From NCBI GenBank assembly GCA_028015205.1, contig CM051521.1, forward strand, positions 123,078,614 to 123,142,613: DNA of 64,000 nt, in the 5' to 3' direction. The notes under the pieces are model-generated. The model saw nothing but the letters and a program-made list of their open reading frames with translations, did no database searches and was not told the origin of the DNA. Shown in pieces: positions 1 to 10,730 of this stretch (the stretch's first letter is position 1; every line of letters starts with the position of its first letter). A program made the position numbers and the translations under genes. This DNA is from Mytilisepta virgata. Its lineage: Eukaryota > Mollusca > Bivalvia > Mytilida > Mytilidae.

Positions 1-530
1 AAGAAAACTACGATTTCAGTGATAAGATTAAAAGCATTTTGATACAATGTAATATAGAAATAAGATATACTGTTTTGAATATAAGAGAAAATTTGTTTCG
101 AAAATATATTTTTATTTTCATGTATTAATGCTTTTCTTGCTTGGTAGCAGATTGTTCTTAAAAAGCACATAAATCTACATTGAATATTAAATTCCATATA
201 TATCATCTGTGTAGATACTGTCATTTTCATACATCACAAGGCTGTAGTAATACTTCACATAATCCAGTATGCAAGGTTTTTTTTCATTGTATAAATGGTA
301 GATTTCATTTTGTGTTAGATCTAACATTTGATGAAAACTAATAAAAAATACTTTATAATCATCTGTTTTCTTATAGTTTGACAAAATTCCTGGCTTTTAT
401 TCAGTTAGATTTTGATAAGTATGAACTTATATATATATATATGAAATATATACCAGCTTAAACTATACTCTACTTGATGGATTCAAAAGCAGTGCATGTT
501 ATGAAATTTTAGCCTTCTCTTTTTATATTC
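1..530. other. AT-rich intergenic DNA, no gene seen
   Basis: No reading frame here looks like a real exon. The only structure is a short TA run at about 428-442. The small open frame on the minus strand (187-384) has low-complexity AT-rich composition and no recognisable motif. Confidence 0.6.
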
Positions 531-930
531 CATGCTTAGGGATCCGGACGCATATATAATGATGGGGGATTCCATTCTTCCGTCCGTTGTTCCATTCGTC
601 CGGCCGTCTGCACCTATATACTGCCACTATTCATACAAAATTGAATGGATGTCATTGAAACTTTCACAGAATCTTCAGTTCAAAGTTGTATTATGCAACA
701 CCAATTTTAATTTTGATCAGAATGATTTTTGGGGTTTTCCACAGACAAACATGGACTGAAATATTTGTTAATGTAATGTAAACAGGTTGGCATTCCTCAT
801 CTGCAACTCTTCGTAAACAAGCGAATGGATTTCTGTGAAACTTTGCAGGAATCTTCAGTCTACATTGACATTACTGAGAGCATGGCACTCTAGCAGTCCA
901 AAACTACTTTGAATATATTTCCTATTTGTG
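531..930. repeat. degenerate two-unit dispersed repeat
   Basis: Two diverged units about 180 bp apart share the core 'gaatggat' followed by 'tgaaact' and 'gaatcttcag' (about 643-698 and 822-880). The left edge holds several 'cgtccg' and 'ttccg' words (about 578-610). Similar CGTCCG-headed sequences are common dispersed repeats in molluscs. The open frame at 532-759 is read-through of this repeat and not a gene. Confidence 0.5.
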
Positions 931-1299
931 TCATTACTAGTAACCTTGGATGCAGCTGCTGATGTCAACTGGTAAATAATACTTCTGTAATATTTCTACA
1001 ATTTGCAAATTATCAATTACCAAAAGATCAAAGATAAACATTTTAATTTATTAAAAATGTTCAGTTGTTCTACCATTTGTAAAATGCAAACAGCAGAATT
1101 TGTCAAATATAAAACGAAGTGCTTCGTCTCGTTTTTTGTGATCATTGTTGACTTTCTTGACAGAACGAAGTTACTATCACATTAACTTCTAAGGCAAGGT
1201 CATGTTCAGACTCGGTCATTATCAGATACAAAGTTTTTACCTCACAAATGAGAAGGGATATCTTAAGTTACTGGAATTGACTCTTAACAAGAATTAACC
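931..1299. other. intergenic DNA, nothing recognised
   Basis: No exon-like frame, tandem structure or inverted repeat was seen here. Confidence 0.5.
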
Positions 1300-1560
1300 C
1301 TCTATGGAATTTTGCCGGGGGATTTTCCTCACTTGCAATGTGACGTGGGCCGGACATACTCCCCTTTTAGTTCATTTTTTATGTTGTCTTGTTCTGATTC
1401 TGTTTGCTTTGGTTTGTTTTTCTTTTTGCTCCTTCTGTTGTGTTTTTGTACTATTTGCTGGCTGTGTTAGTGTTCGCACAAATTCGTCTTGACTTTCTTT
1501 GTATCTTAGAGTTGTGGAATTTCCCCACGGTCTTGCTACTTCGGTCTTCTTTTATCGATA
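1300..1560 (+). repeat. T-rich mytilid-type dispersed repeat
   Basis: A T/G-rich stretch containing 'tgttgtcttgttct' and long pyrimidine runs. A related stretch lies on the minus strand at about 58060-58200, and more distant ones at 6940-7020 and in the minus-strand copy at 28516-28791. Open frames here (1304-1492, 1404-1727) encode low-complexity F/L/V/C-rich peptides and are by-products of base composition. Confidence 0.4.
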
Positions 1561-1919
1561 TATATTTAGACATCCTGTTCAATAAAATTTCTGACTTAGA
1601 AATGTTGATGTCAAGTATACTTTGGAGTTTTGTGTCCACTCCTCCCTCTTCAAGGCTGATCAAAGTTCAGGTATCCACTTCAATGAAGATTCCTTCCTCT
1701 TCAAAGTTAAATCAAGCAACAGCTTAGGAATCAATTCAAGAAGATTCCAGTCTCTTCACTGCTAGTTGTACAGTTCAATTAACACCCCATTCTCTGATAA
1801 ACTAGATAGTATATGCATATGTATAATGAAGATATCCATAGGAAAATATTTGTACATAATGTATATAACCATGGAATCCGAACACTTAAATACAATGTTT
1901 TTCCTTTCCTTACATTGAA
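1561..1919. other. intergenic DNA with short CTCTTCA repeats
   Basis: Diverged 'cctcttcaa' and 'gaagattcc' words recur at about 1645-1760, suggesting an old short tandem repeat. No gene was recognised. Confidence 0.35.
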
Positions 1920-2790
1920 ACGCAGTTCGAACTCCCACTATAAATTGGGAGTGAAATCATGTGCTCCAGAAGCGTAAGCATGTCATTCTCCGTTAAAGGT
2001 ACCTGTCACATTGCCAGTCAGTAAAATTCAGTGAAGTGCAAGTCCGATGAGGTGTCAATTCCAGAAGAACGTGCAATCTAACTGAAGATATTTAGTCTCA
2101 TTCTTGAGATAAAAACTTCGTATCGGCAAATCAATTCGTGATGACGACCGTAAAATTTTTGGAGTGATGAAATTAACAAAGACCAAACTAACCCTGTCTT
2201 AGAACTTTATGTGACAGCTATATCGCCTTGCAGTAACGAATTAACTGTGAAATGTACACATCATAGTCTTGAGACCTTGGTATGTTACTGTTAAGAAAGG
2301 GGAACTTCACAATCGGAAAATTAAAATCAAGTTTGTCATAAAATTTTCAATCGCCCATTATTATTTATGTACCAGTACAAATCTAGATATGAAGCAGAAT
2401 TGTGTGTATCTAAGTTCGCTGTGATAGATGAGATGTAGGTAATGCTTAGGATTATTAAGTGACAGAGCGGAAACTGACATTAAATGACTGGGCTAGTTTC
2501 TTTTCTTTCCTCTGTAGTAGCCCCTGTAAAAATTTAGCCTCATATGAAAACAAGAACATATCGGACAGAAACGGTGCATAGTTTGTCCTAGTTGGAATAC
2601 GGATCGTCTGTTGAAAAACCTATCCTCTATACTTAACAAAGATGTTGTCGATGAGAAATTCCAGCATGTTAACATCAGTAATATAGAGGGAAGATAGAAC
2701 AGAAATATGATTTCTTTGGTTTCGTAGTGTGGTTGTAAGTGGTGCTCCCAAGTGAATTTACATGTAATGTCTTTTGCAAAACAAAAAAAA
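1920..2790 (+). repeat. dispersed repeat family A, copy 1
   Basis: This copy aligns end to end by eye with 27846-29480 and, over its second half, with 48540-48905. Shared landmarks in order are 'gtgctcc', 'aagtccgatga', 'aaacttcgtatcgg', 'tttttggagtgatgaaa', 'aaccctgtctta', 'aactgtgaaatgtaca', 'gattattaagtgacag', 'ggctagtttctt' and 'gatgttgtcgatgagaaat'. No open frame spans the copies. The head has 'agttcgaactccc', which resembles a Pol III B box, so a SINE-like or other non-autonomous origin is possible. Confidence 0.65.
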
Positions 2791-3129
2791 AAAATGTTTG
2801 GATCATTATCAACTGGTACAGTAAAATAATTGTCACGAAGGTAAGATAGTATAGTCAGTTAGCATTTGAGGAGGATCCGGATATGACGTCATTGGACGCG
2901 GGAATGACGTCATAAGAAGTGAATTCACGGAAGTTACGTGACCAGAAGTTTTTTGCGCAACCAGAAATTGTGTATTTGTGCGCCATTTTTCCGTTATTTG
3001 TTAACGGAATTGAGATCAGTCACGTGCTCGGACCTGGAAGTGCGTTTGACGTGAACCGAAAGTAGTTAAGCCTTTTTGCACTTTTTTCCATGTTTATAGA
3101 AGAGACGTCCTCGGAAGAGTGCACACATC

Positions 3130-3810
3130 AGTTTTTCTTAGTACTATTCATGACGTCATGAATTGAAGGAACACACTCAAAAGATTGATAGCTGGACAAT
3201 TGGCTGTATCATATACCCATAGATAACCATATATCAAATAAAACATATTTCTTCAAGCTTTCACTGTTTAAAATTTTTTTAAGGATTCTTACCATTACAG
3301 AAAGATATCTGATAAAAAAAGGCCTCCCCCTTCAAATATTTCAAAAACAGACCAACCTCAGAGCATCCAAGCAAGGATTCCTGCATAATTTAGAAAACTT
3401 AGTATGTGTGTTTTCCAAAGTACACATTCAACTGGTTTCAGCACATGTAGTTTCAAAGTACATCCGCTTTTTAAAATTGTTACATGAAGTGGTATAAAAA
3501 TGTTTTGTTTTCACCTACCCTATTTTCGGATGTTTTCAGAGTAGACTTCTCTGAAAAAAATGACTTTTTTTTACATTTCATGCATTTTTTAAACTTAAAA
3601 TAAAGCAAAGACTCTAATTTAAATAATGAAACCAAAAAACAATCAGAAATCAATATCTAGAACTTATAAATAGAGGGAATTCCATACCTATGACATAATA
3701 TGTTTAGGGAAAAACTGGAATTTTATACGAAACTGTTGTTTGCATTCGGAATTATGCGCTGCCCATGCCAAAAGGGAAGACTACCCAATCAGACCGAAAC
3801 CTGAAGTCGG
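3130..3810. mobile_element. segment present only in the left arm of the palindrome
   Basis: The left arm pairs with the right arm up to about 3128 and again from about 3815 ('atctccccttttc'). The right arm passes directly from the one block to the other near 5110. The roughly 680 bp between are therefore unmatched and probably a later insertion, or a deletion from the right arm. No terminal repeat or target duplication is obvious at its edges. Confidence 0.4.
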
Positions 3811-4059
3811 ATAAATTATCTCCCCTTTTCACGCACTTTTAATTTCAGTTGGTCTCTGGGAATGTCATCGGACTGTATAGGATTAAAGTCTCCCATTGGA
3901 GCCACTAGGAGCTGTTCCTCTCAACGTTATGTCGAAATCCGAGAGTATACGCAGTACAATGGGATTATTAGGTTATATCCACTTTTCCCGCGCTTTTCAT
4001 TTTCTGTTCTGCATTGGTTCAAGGGGCCGAGTTAGTCCAAACGTAGGATTGCATTATGT

Positions 4060-4160
4060 CCCCTAACCTCCATCTAAGTTGATGCTGTCAATGTAAGGCC
4101 CTTAGCAATCACCTAAGCAATGACGAAGGTCCTTAGCAATCACCTAAACAATGGCGGGCC
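4060..4160 (+). repeat. about 40-bp duplication inside the palindrome
   Basis: 'cttagcaatcacctaa' and the 'caatg' following it occur twice, about 40 bp apart (from about 4100 and about 4132). The right arm has only one counterpart near 4815. Confidence 0.6.
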
Positions 4161-5423
4161 TCTTGCTTTGTGCTGCTCCTATGCTCATGCTCGTTCCGAT
4201 ATTTGAGGGAGGGGCTGTTGCTGCTGATGATGATTAGGAGGTTGAGGAGGAGGAGGGATTGCGTGTGCTAAGGAGGAGGAAGAGAATGGTCATTGTCTTC
4301 TTGCTTCCTCTTGGTTCCATTTGCTGTAATGTAGTCTTCTTGATAGTCGAAATCTGGAATTATACGTGATTGTTTCTTAGGGTGTTGGATGAAGAGGCAG
4401 GAAATCTTTGCTCTTCGCTGTTTTAGATTATACTCATCATGCCGATGAGTAGCAAAGAGCGGTGATGAGTATAGTCTTGAGCCGCGAGGAGCAGGAGAAA
4501 AGCAGTATGAGTTTGGACCGAAGGCGAGGAGTGTAGCCCTCAGCGGTGAAGAGAAAAGACTTCCTGCCTCTTCATCCAACATCCGGAGAAACTATCCAGA
4601 AGCCTACATAATGGCCAATGAGACCAGAATGTAAGACAATGACCCTTCTCTTCCTCCTCTTTAGCAGAAGCAAGCTATCCTCCTCCTCCTCTTCCTTCTC
4701 CTCAGCCGCATCTGCTGCAATTTCCCCTCCTCCTCGGAAACCGAAAAGAGCACGAGAGCATAGTCGTGAGCAGCAAAGACCAGCACAAAGCAAGAGAAGA
4801 TGTTACTAATGTGGTTGCTAAGGACCTAAAAATGACAACATCAAACTAAATGCAGGTAAGGGGGACTTAATCTAATCCTAACTTTTAACTTACTCGACCC
4901 TTGGACGAATGGAAAACAGACACCGCCTGGAAAGAAAAGCGCGAGAAAGGGAGATATAACCCATTAGTCCCATTGTACTGCGTATATTCTCGAACTTCGA
5001 CATAACGGTGAGAGGATCAGCCCTATGGACTACGATAAGAAACCCTCACCCTATACAGTCCGATGACAGGCCCAGAGACCACCGGGAATGAAAAGCACGG
5101 GAAAAGGGGCGATACATTCACACATGTGCAACACGCAGTTTTTGGTCGTAGCACATGACTGACGCCACTTCCTTAGACATAAAAAATGGCACAAAAACTT
5201 ATAAAAACCATGCGCAAAACCAATTTCTTGTTCCGGTCAGACGTGCGGAGTACACACTTCATTGTCAGAGCATGTGGCGGACGTCACTTCCATAAACAAA
5301 TAATGGAAAAATGGCTCGAAAATCCATAACTTCAAGGTATTTCCGGTTCTGGAAACGTGGCGTCTGCTTCCATTGAGTTCAATTCCTGTGACCTTATATC
5401 CGACAATCCTCAAATGGTAACTG

Positions 5424-6619
5424 TGCCCATATTCTACTTAGGGTGTACTGCACAAGTGTCACATTGAGTTGAATTTGTACCTGTATTTCATGCAAAATCT
5501 TCTCTTTATTTGGTTTTTAGACCCATATATGTATATATTGAAAAGAATCACAAAGTTATGCCTATCCGAGGTAACAATTTCTTCAAAAATATCTTTTTTT
5601 CTTGGATACCCATAGCAACGCAAACGGTAACTTTTTTTCAAAATAGTGTAAAAAATGCATTATAGTGACCCGAATCTGTGACAAGTTATTTAAAATGTAG
5701 AATTCCAATGGATATGACATATGTCATAAATTAAACATACCATGGGGCAAATTCCCCCCAAAATTAATATGTTTTTATGCTCATTTTTCGTAACTTATAT
5801 CAAAACTTCATGTAATATTTAAGCACTTAAAAACAAATAAAATCTGTCAAGGTCAGAAGCCGTTTTAGTCCACGCAAACACATTGTACCATAAAAATGAG
5901 CATTAATCAATTGTGAATATTCTCTCTTTCAGCATCAATCAGCTTCGTGGTCAGAAATGATAATTATTAGCACATTTTACCCGTCAGTTTTCAACATTTG
6001 AAATATTGACCATCGTATCCTCCGAAACTATACAGGAAAATTAAATTCTAATTGTGTAGTAGAACCTTAGGAAAGTGTGTTTTTAACTTGAGGATCTTAA
6101 AAACGCATCCGATTTAGAACACATGGACCTTCTAAGGCACCGAAAGCGATGACTTTATCGACATGATACAATTTGAAATTGTTTCAACGTCTTCCTTTTC
6201 CCTCTTCGGCCATTTTCTGGCATAGTCCTCAACTGCATCCATCAGTATTTTGATGATGTTCTTTCAGTTGATAGCCTGGGACTCACGGTATTTGTGACCA
6301 TTTGTAAAGATGTCTTCCAATTTAGTATTGATAACGGTGCTTAGGTTTTAATTTTTTTTATACGACTATATTTCGTCCATAGTTTAGTACGTTTATGATG
6401 TGTTTTGTCTAAAGAATTCTGCTGCATTTTCAACTTGCACCGTACTATCCGAGCTTCGCCTTTCTCCGTGTTTGTATGTCGAAAGAATATAAAAATAAAC
6501 AACAACTGATAGTAATTGCGACGGTTTCCCCTCCTATTGTTCTTCAGCGAATTTACTATACGGCGTCAAAATAATTTACCTTTAATTCTCTCTGAAAATG
6601 AAAAAATCTCATCCTTTAA
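5424..6619. other. intergenic DNA, nothing recognised
   Basis: Unique-looking AT-rich sequence with no exon-like frame or strong repeat. Confidence 0.5.
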
Positions 6620-6790
6620 GCCCAATCCTTTAATTTTACTTTTCGTTATATAGATGACGTGTTGTCGTTAAATAACGACAAATTCCAAGACTTTCTACAT
6701 CTTATCTACCCCAGTGAGCTTGATATTAAGGATACTACAGATACACCAAAGCCCGCTTCATATTTGGATTTGTTTCTTGAAACAGACAAT
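6620..6790 (+). pseudogene. reverse-transcriptase fragment with YIDD motif
   Basis: Read in one frame from 6620, the sequence gives AQSFNFTFRYIDDVLSLNN, then DKFQDFLHLIYPSELDIKDT, then TDTPKPASYLDLFLETDN. RYIDD is the catalytic YxDD box of a reverse transcriptase palm. The following 'IYP.ELDIKDTT' and 'SYLDL' match a reverse-transcriptase lineage common in marine invertebrate genomes. The SYLDL box corresponds in position to the FLDV box of Penelope-like elements, but the lineage assignment is uncertain. A stop (TAA) lies immediately upstream in frame, and homology ends abruptly at about 6790, where another repeat begins. This is a dead fragment of about 57 codons. Confidence 0.75.
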
Positions 6791-6814
6791 TTTACGGTCG
6801 TAGCATTTCATGTG

Positions 6815-7062
6815 CCTCCGCCGATTTATGACTTCCAGCGGATTGGCTTTGTTGGCTTCACGACGGGTGCCGTATACGGAGCAGGAACTGCTTGCCCTTC
6901 CGGAACACCTGGGTTCACTCCCGGTTTTTGTGGGAATTCGTGTTGTTCATTGTTTTTTAGTTTTCTGTGTTTGTTTGTTGTGTTTGTGGTTGTTCTTTTG
7001 TGTTCTCGGGTTTGTGTGTCCAATGAATTGCGTTTTGTTTGATTGTTCCTTAGGTATATTTG
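6815..7062 (+). repeat. dispersed repeat family B, copy 1
   Basis: About 245 bp matching the reverse complement of 21600-21850. Shared landmarks are 'atgacttcc', 'cttcacgacggg', 'gtatacggagcaggaactgc', 'cctgggttcactccc' and 'aggtatatttgtcc'. The same GTATACGGAGCAGGAACTGC-type block, in degraded inverted form, heads family A. Frames through it give peptides with VYGAGTA and PGFTPGF, a familiar translation artefact of this mussel repeat. 'gggttcactccc' resembles a Pol III B box. Confidence 0.65.
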
Positions 7063-8616
7063 TCCTTTTTATTCAGATAACGCTCTACCTCCATTATTTT
7101 ATAGGTAGTTGCAACTAATCTTATATTAAGTATATTTACGGTTAAATGGATTGTAATTGTTTGTCTGTTTGCATTTAGCAATCTCGCAAACATATAGCGA
7201 CCTTACATTTGATAAACCAAACCGTTAACAAAATGGTGTAAATCCAAAAACAACGAGGGCAGCAACATATGCAACAAATACTGCAAATGTATAACTCAAA
7301 TAGCTACAGTTTATAATGAATATGCAGTTTAACTGTGCACATGTTTACCCTTCTATCTAAATCATGTACCATCTAACCAATTTTAAATTTCCTTGCTAGC
7401 GGTCACCTTGTTTGTAATTATACTGTATTGATTTATACACCAGATAGTCACTACTCAAATTTGTTATCTTCATAGTTCAAGCAAAATGATAGAGAAATTT
7501 TGCTGAAGAACTCAGTAAACAATATTGTAATTAAAAATTAGTTCCTAATGAATATGCAGTTCGGATATTTTTACATTTATTTTTTTACATCGGTAAAAAA
7601 ATGTGATTCCTCCCTTTACAAAACCTCTTTACAAATGTAAAGATTGCCTGTTAAGCTGTAGGGTGTTAGCATCAGTGCTGGAGATAAGCGCTTACTGCTA
7701 TGTTTTTACTTCTGTAACAATAAGCATTCATCATGCAAATTTTTCCTCTATAGCAGCAATAAATATTTTATCATAGCATATTTTTTTTTAAAAAATAGTA
7801 TCATTTTAATGATTGATTGTTCAATACAAATACAAATTTCGTCAAATTGTGTCTAATCAGCAGCACTCGAGGCTAAAAATTTCAGAAAACCGAAAAAATA
7901 ATCCAAAATATTTTACGGCAAAATAATCGACCAAAACCTATCATCAGTAAGGAAAGCATCTAATATATTTCAAGTAGATTTGAAGAATTTCATAATTTAA
8001 CGCCATCCTTTTTTATCATGGTTTGATATATTAATAGAAGCTTTATAGTAATTCTCAGTCCCATTATAAACATTACTCAAGAAGTATTTCTTATAGGTTT
8101 ACTTTTATAATACATGTAGTTTTATGAGTTTTTCCTTTAATTATTTTTTTGCTGATAATTCATTAAAAAAAACCAAGAAGATTCCTCGATAGTCACAAAC
8201 ATTGTAATATATTTTTTGTGAATGTTGTTGTGTATGTGATTAAACTTAATACTAACGTAATTATATTAAATTTTGTATCTTTTTTTGGTAACATTTTTGT
8301 TTTCCAAAATAAGAACAATAATTCAGAAAATAGAAAAACGATTTTATGTCCTTTCTTTCGTTCTAAATTTTTTTATATGAACTACAATGTATGTTATAGT
8401 CTGGTATTATCTCCCCTACCATGGTATTTATTACTGAATAATATAAATAAATTCAAATGTGATAAAACCTTCAATTTCCAATTTTTCAAATCAAAATATA
8501 TATTTCACTCTGCATAATCAAATAAAATGTAATCCTGGATTTGTTCTGTGTATCTTGGATTTACGTGAAAGACAGCTATTCCTCTCAGCTTTTCCAAAAA
8601 CGCCTGTTTTCTTATA
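7063..8616. other. intergenic DNA with one short shared repeat
   Basis: Mostly unique AT-rich sequence. The segment at about 7361-7455 ('gcggtcaccttgtttgtaat', then 'atacacca') matches 26345-26445 in direct orientation, so a short dispersed repeat is present. No gene was recognised. Confidence 0.45.
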
Positions 8617-8905
8617 TAGAATAGAGAATGGAAACGGGGAATGTGTCAAAGAGACAAGAACCCGACCAGAGAGCAGAAAACAGCTCAAGGCTACCAACGG
8701 GTCTTCAACGCAGCGAGAAAATCCCGCACCCGGAGGCTGGCCCCTAAACAATAATGTATACTAGTTCAGCAAAATGGACGGCACACTAAACTCCGAAACA
8801 TAAAAATGAACCAAAATTTAAAAAAAACACACACACACACACAAGACTAACAACGGCTAAAGGTTCCTGATTTGGGACAGGCGCAAATATGCTAGACGAT
8901 TTAAA
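8617..8905 (+). repeat. mytilid dispersed repeat
   Basis: Contains 'gggaatgtgtcaaagagac', 'aacccgacca', 'gggtcttcaacgcagcgag', 'cccgcacccggagg', 'tatactagttcag', 'actaaactccga' and 'cctgatttgggacaggcgca', in that order. I recognise this series as a very abundant repeat in Mytilus genomic and transcript sequences. An AC dinucleotide run interrupts it at about 8827-8842. It is the clearest taxonomic marker in the window. Confidence 0.75.
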
Positions 8906-9560
8906 GTAATAAAGAAAAAACTAGATTTCTTCTTCGATTTCCCGCAAGTAGCTTATCCACTTAGTTGATATAGCACTATATATACATATGCTTCTTGGCG
9001 TAATCTTCAAAATATGACTGTATATAAGGAGGTAGGAACAGTAGAAATCAGTGAAATATTTTGATAGCTGAAATACCCTTACATTTGTTTTGAAAACTAT
9101 AGATTCCGGAATTGAGACATTATCACTCTCCTGGCATTCCCATTATAATCAATTTATTAGTAGTATTAAGGTTTTAATTTTTAAAAATTATTTCAAAGCT
9201 GAAATCTGAAAATAAACATTCAAGATTAATTTTCCTATTTTTATATATCTCATGTCAAATTGAATTTCCTTTAACAGACTAAATTTTGAATAATCACCTT
9301 CGCTGTAATATTTGCATATTAGAAACTGGTCTGGTGACAGCATACAATGGGGGTATTTCCCGTTTACAAACGGAAATACCTTGTAATTCATCCGCCACCT
9401 TGATGTAAAGAATTGTTTCGTTTCGAGATTTCACAAGATGTTGCGGAAACATAAATGGGATTGACTCTGTTTAATCTATCATTTTATCGTTACAGCGTTG
9501 TCTCCTAAAACACCTGGTTATTGTGCTATCACGGAACCCGTAACAGAGGAAATCCGAAAG
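8906..9560. other. intergenic DNA, nothing recognised
   Basis: No convincing exon, tandem repeat or inverted repeat was seen. Confidence 0.45.
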
Positions 9561-10560
9561 ATTGAGAATTCCCTCCATCTAGTAATATAAGTTTGTCGTG
9601 TTTTGGTTGAAACTTTGACAAATCCCTTAGAAAGCAATTTCCCTTTGAACATTTGATGGAACAAAAATCATCAACGGCTGATCTTAAAGACTTGAAACGT
9701 TCGTCAAATCGGTATTACGCCTCTGTATAGGAGTTATTGGCCCTTGAATATCTTCAATGATTCAGAATTACAACTTCACTAATTATCATCTTAGGTCATG
9801 TCCTTGACAAGAACCTCAGGGTTGCATCAGATTTTAACTCTTGTTATCGCTCTATATCAGAAACCTTAAAAGATAGCTAATAAAATGTTTTCGAACAAAT
9901 GTTCATATGCTTATGACCACCTGTGTACGTCAACCACTGATGTCAACTCCATTTAGGATTTTTTGCCTCTTGAATTAGAATATTTTGAGGTCTACCAACG
10001 TACGTACACTGAAAGCTTGTGCACCAGACACAGACCATGAACGAACATGAGAAACACGTAAAAGGTCAAAACACATTAACTGTTAGTTCTAAAGACTTTG
10101 TGCTTGCATTGGTGATTACTAGTATCTATTGTCATGAACCTTGAAAATGACCCCAAGGTCAAGGGTTAAGGCCACATATGCTCTCAATCTACCATCCATC
10201 TGCTCGGTGCAACTTTGTCACGATTCGGTCAACCCTGTTTGATAGCTCCTTCATTAATGATTAGTCGTAGAGACGTTGGTCTAGGATCAACGATCATCTG
10301 AAGTGATGACTTTGAAAATGGTCTCAAGGTCAAAAGTCAAGGTCATAAATTACCTTTGACCAGAAACATTATTACTGTTATATTTCCAGAAAGGTGAAAT
10401 GTAATGGAGAAAATGCCCAAATTTGACGTATTTCGTTCAGCCCATCATAAGGACTCTTTTTACGAGATTCTTCGGTCGAATGATTCGAACGCTTAAACGG
10501 TCATAACTCATAAAAAATAAGTTGTAGAGACTTCAGGTATCCAGGCACATATTTTTTTTA
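9561..10560. repeat. probable dispersed repeat rich in AAGGTCA words
   Basis: The words 'aaggtca', 'tgacctt' and 'tgaccttg' recur (about 10078, 10138-10160, 10310-10350), with phrases such as 'cttgaaaatgaccccaaggt' near 10138 and a diverged partner near 10310. Sequences of this style are common in mollusc dispersed repeats. Only one copy is present here, so the repeat call rests on general knowledge rather than internal comparison. No coding frame was recognised. Confidence 0.35.
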
Positions 10561-10730
10561 ATGAAGAGGTACATTTTGTAATTCAGGAAAACACTACAAT
10601 AATTACATAAAGATGTTATATGAACTCAAAACCAGCGTATCACCAGTAACTTCAAAACAATTTGTCACGGATTAGCAAGCTATAAGCTTTTTCAGTTATC
10701 ACTGACTGTCTAAATCAAATTCTATCGTGT

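Larger units (their letters stand above)
2856..5423. mobile_element. 2.57-kb near-palindromic (foldback) element
   Basis: The two ends are inverted copies: 'cagttagcatttgagga' at 2856 matches the reverse complement of the right end up to 5423 ('cagttaccatttgagga'). Homology continues inward for most of both arms. For example, 'gtcatcggactgtatagg' (about 3863) pairs with 'cctatacagtccgatgac' (about 5051), and 'gttatgtcgaa' (about 3927) pairs with 'ttcgacataac' (about 4997). The middle is also inverted: 'ttggatgaagaggcagg' near 4385 pairs with 'cctgcctcttcatccaa' near 4564, putting the centre near 4480. Similarity may extend a few tens of bases further out on both sides. No transposase frame is visible, so this is a non-autonomous foldback or long-TIR DNA element. 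The superfamily cannot be told from sequence alone. Confidence 0.75.

Noticed and set aside
1924..1936. tRNA-like B box (gttcgaactcc)
   Set aside because: No cloverleaf or A box could be built around it. At most it is a relic of a SINE promoter.
4268..4809. Overlapping open frames rich in Ser, Pro, Glu and Leu
   Set aside because: They lie in the GGA/TCC-rich centre of the palindromic element. Similar frames occur on both strands as expected from an inverted repeat.
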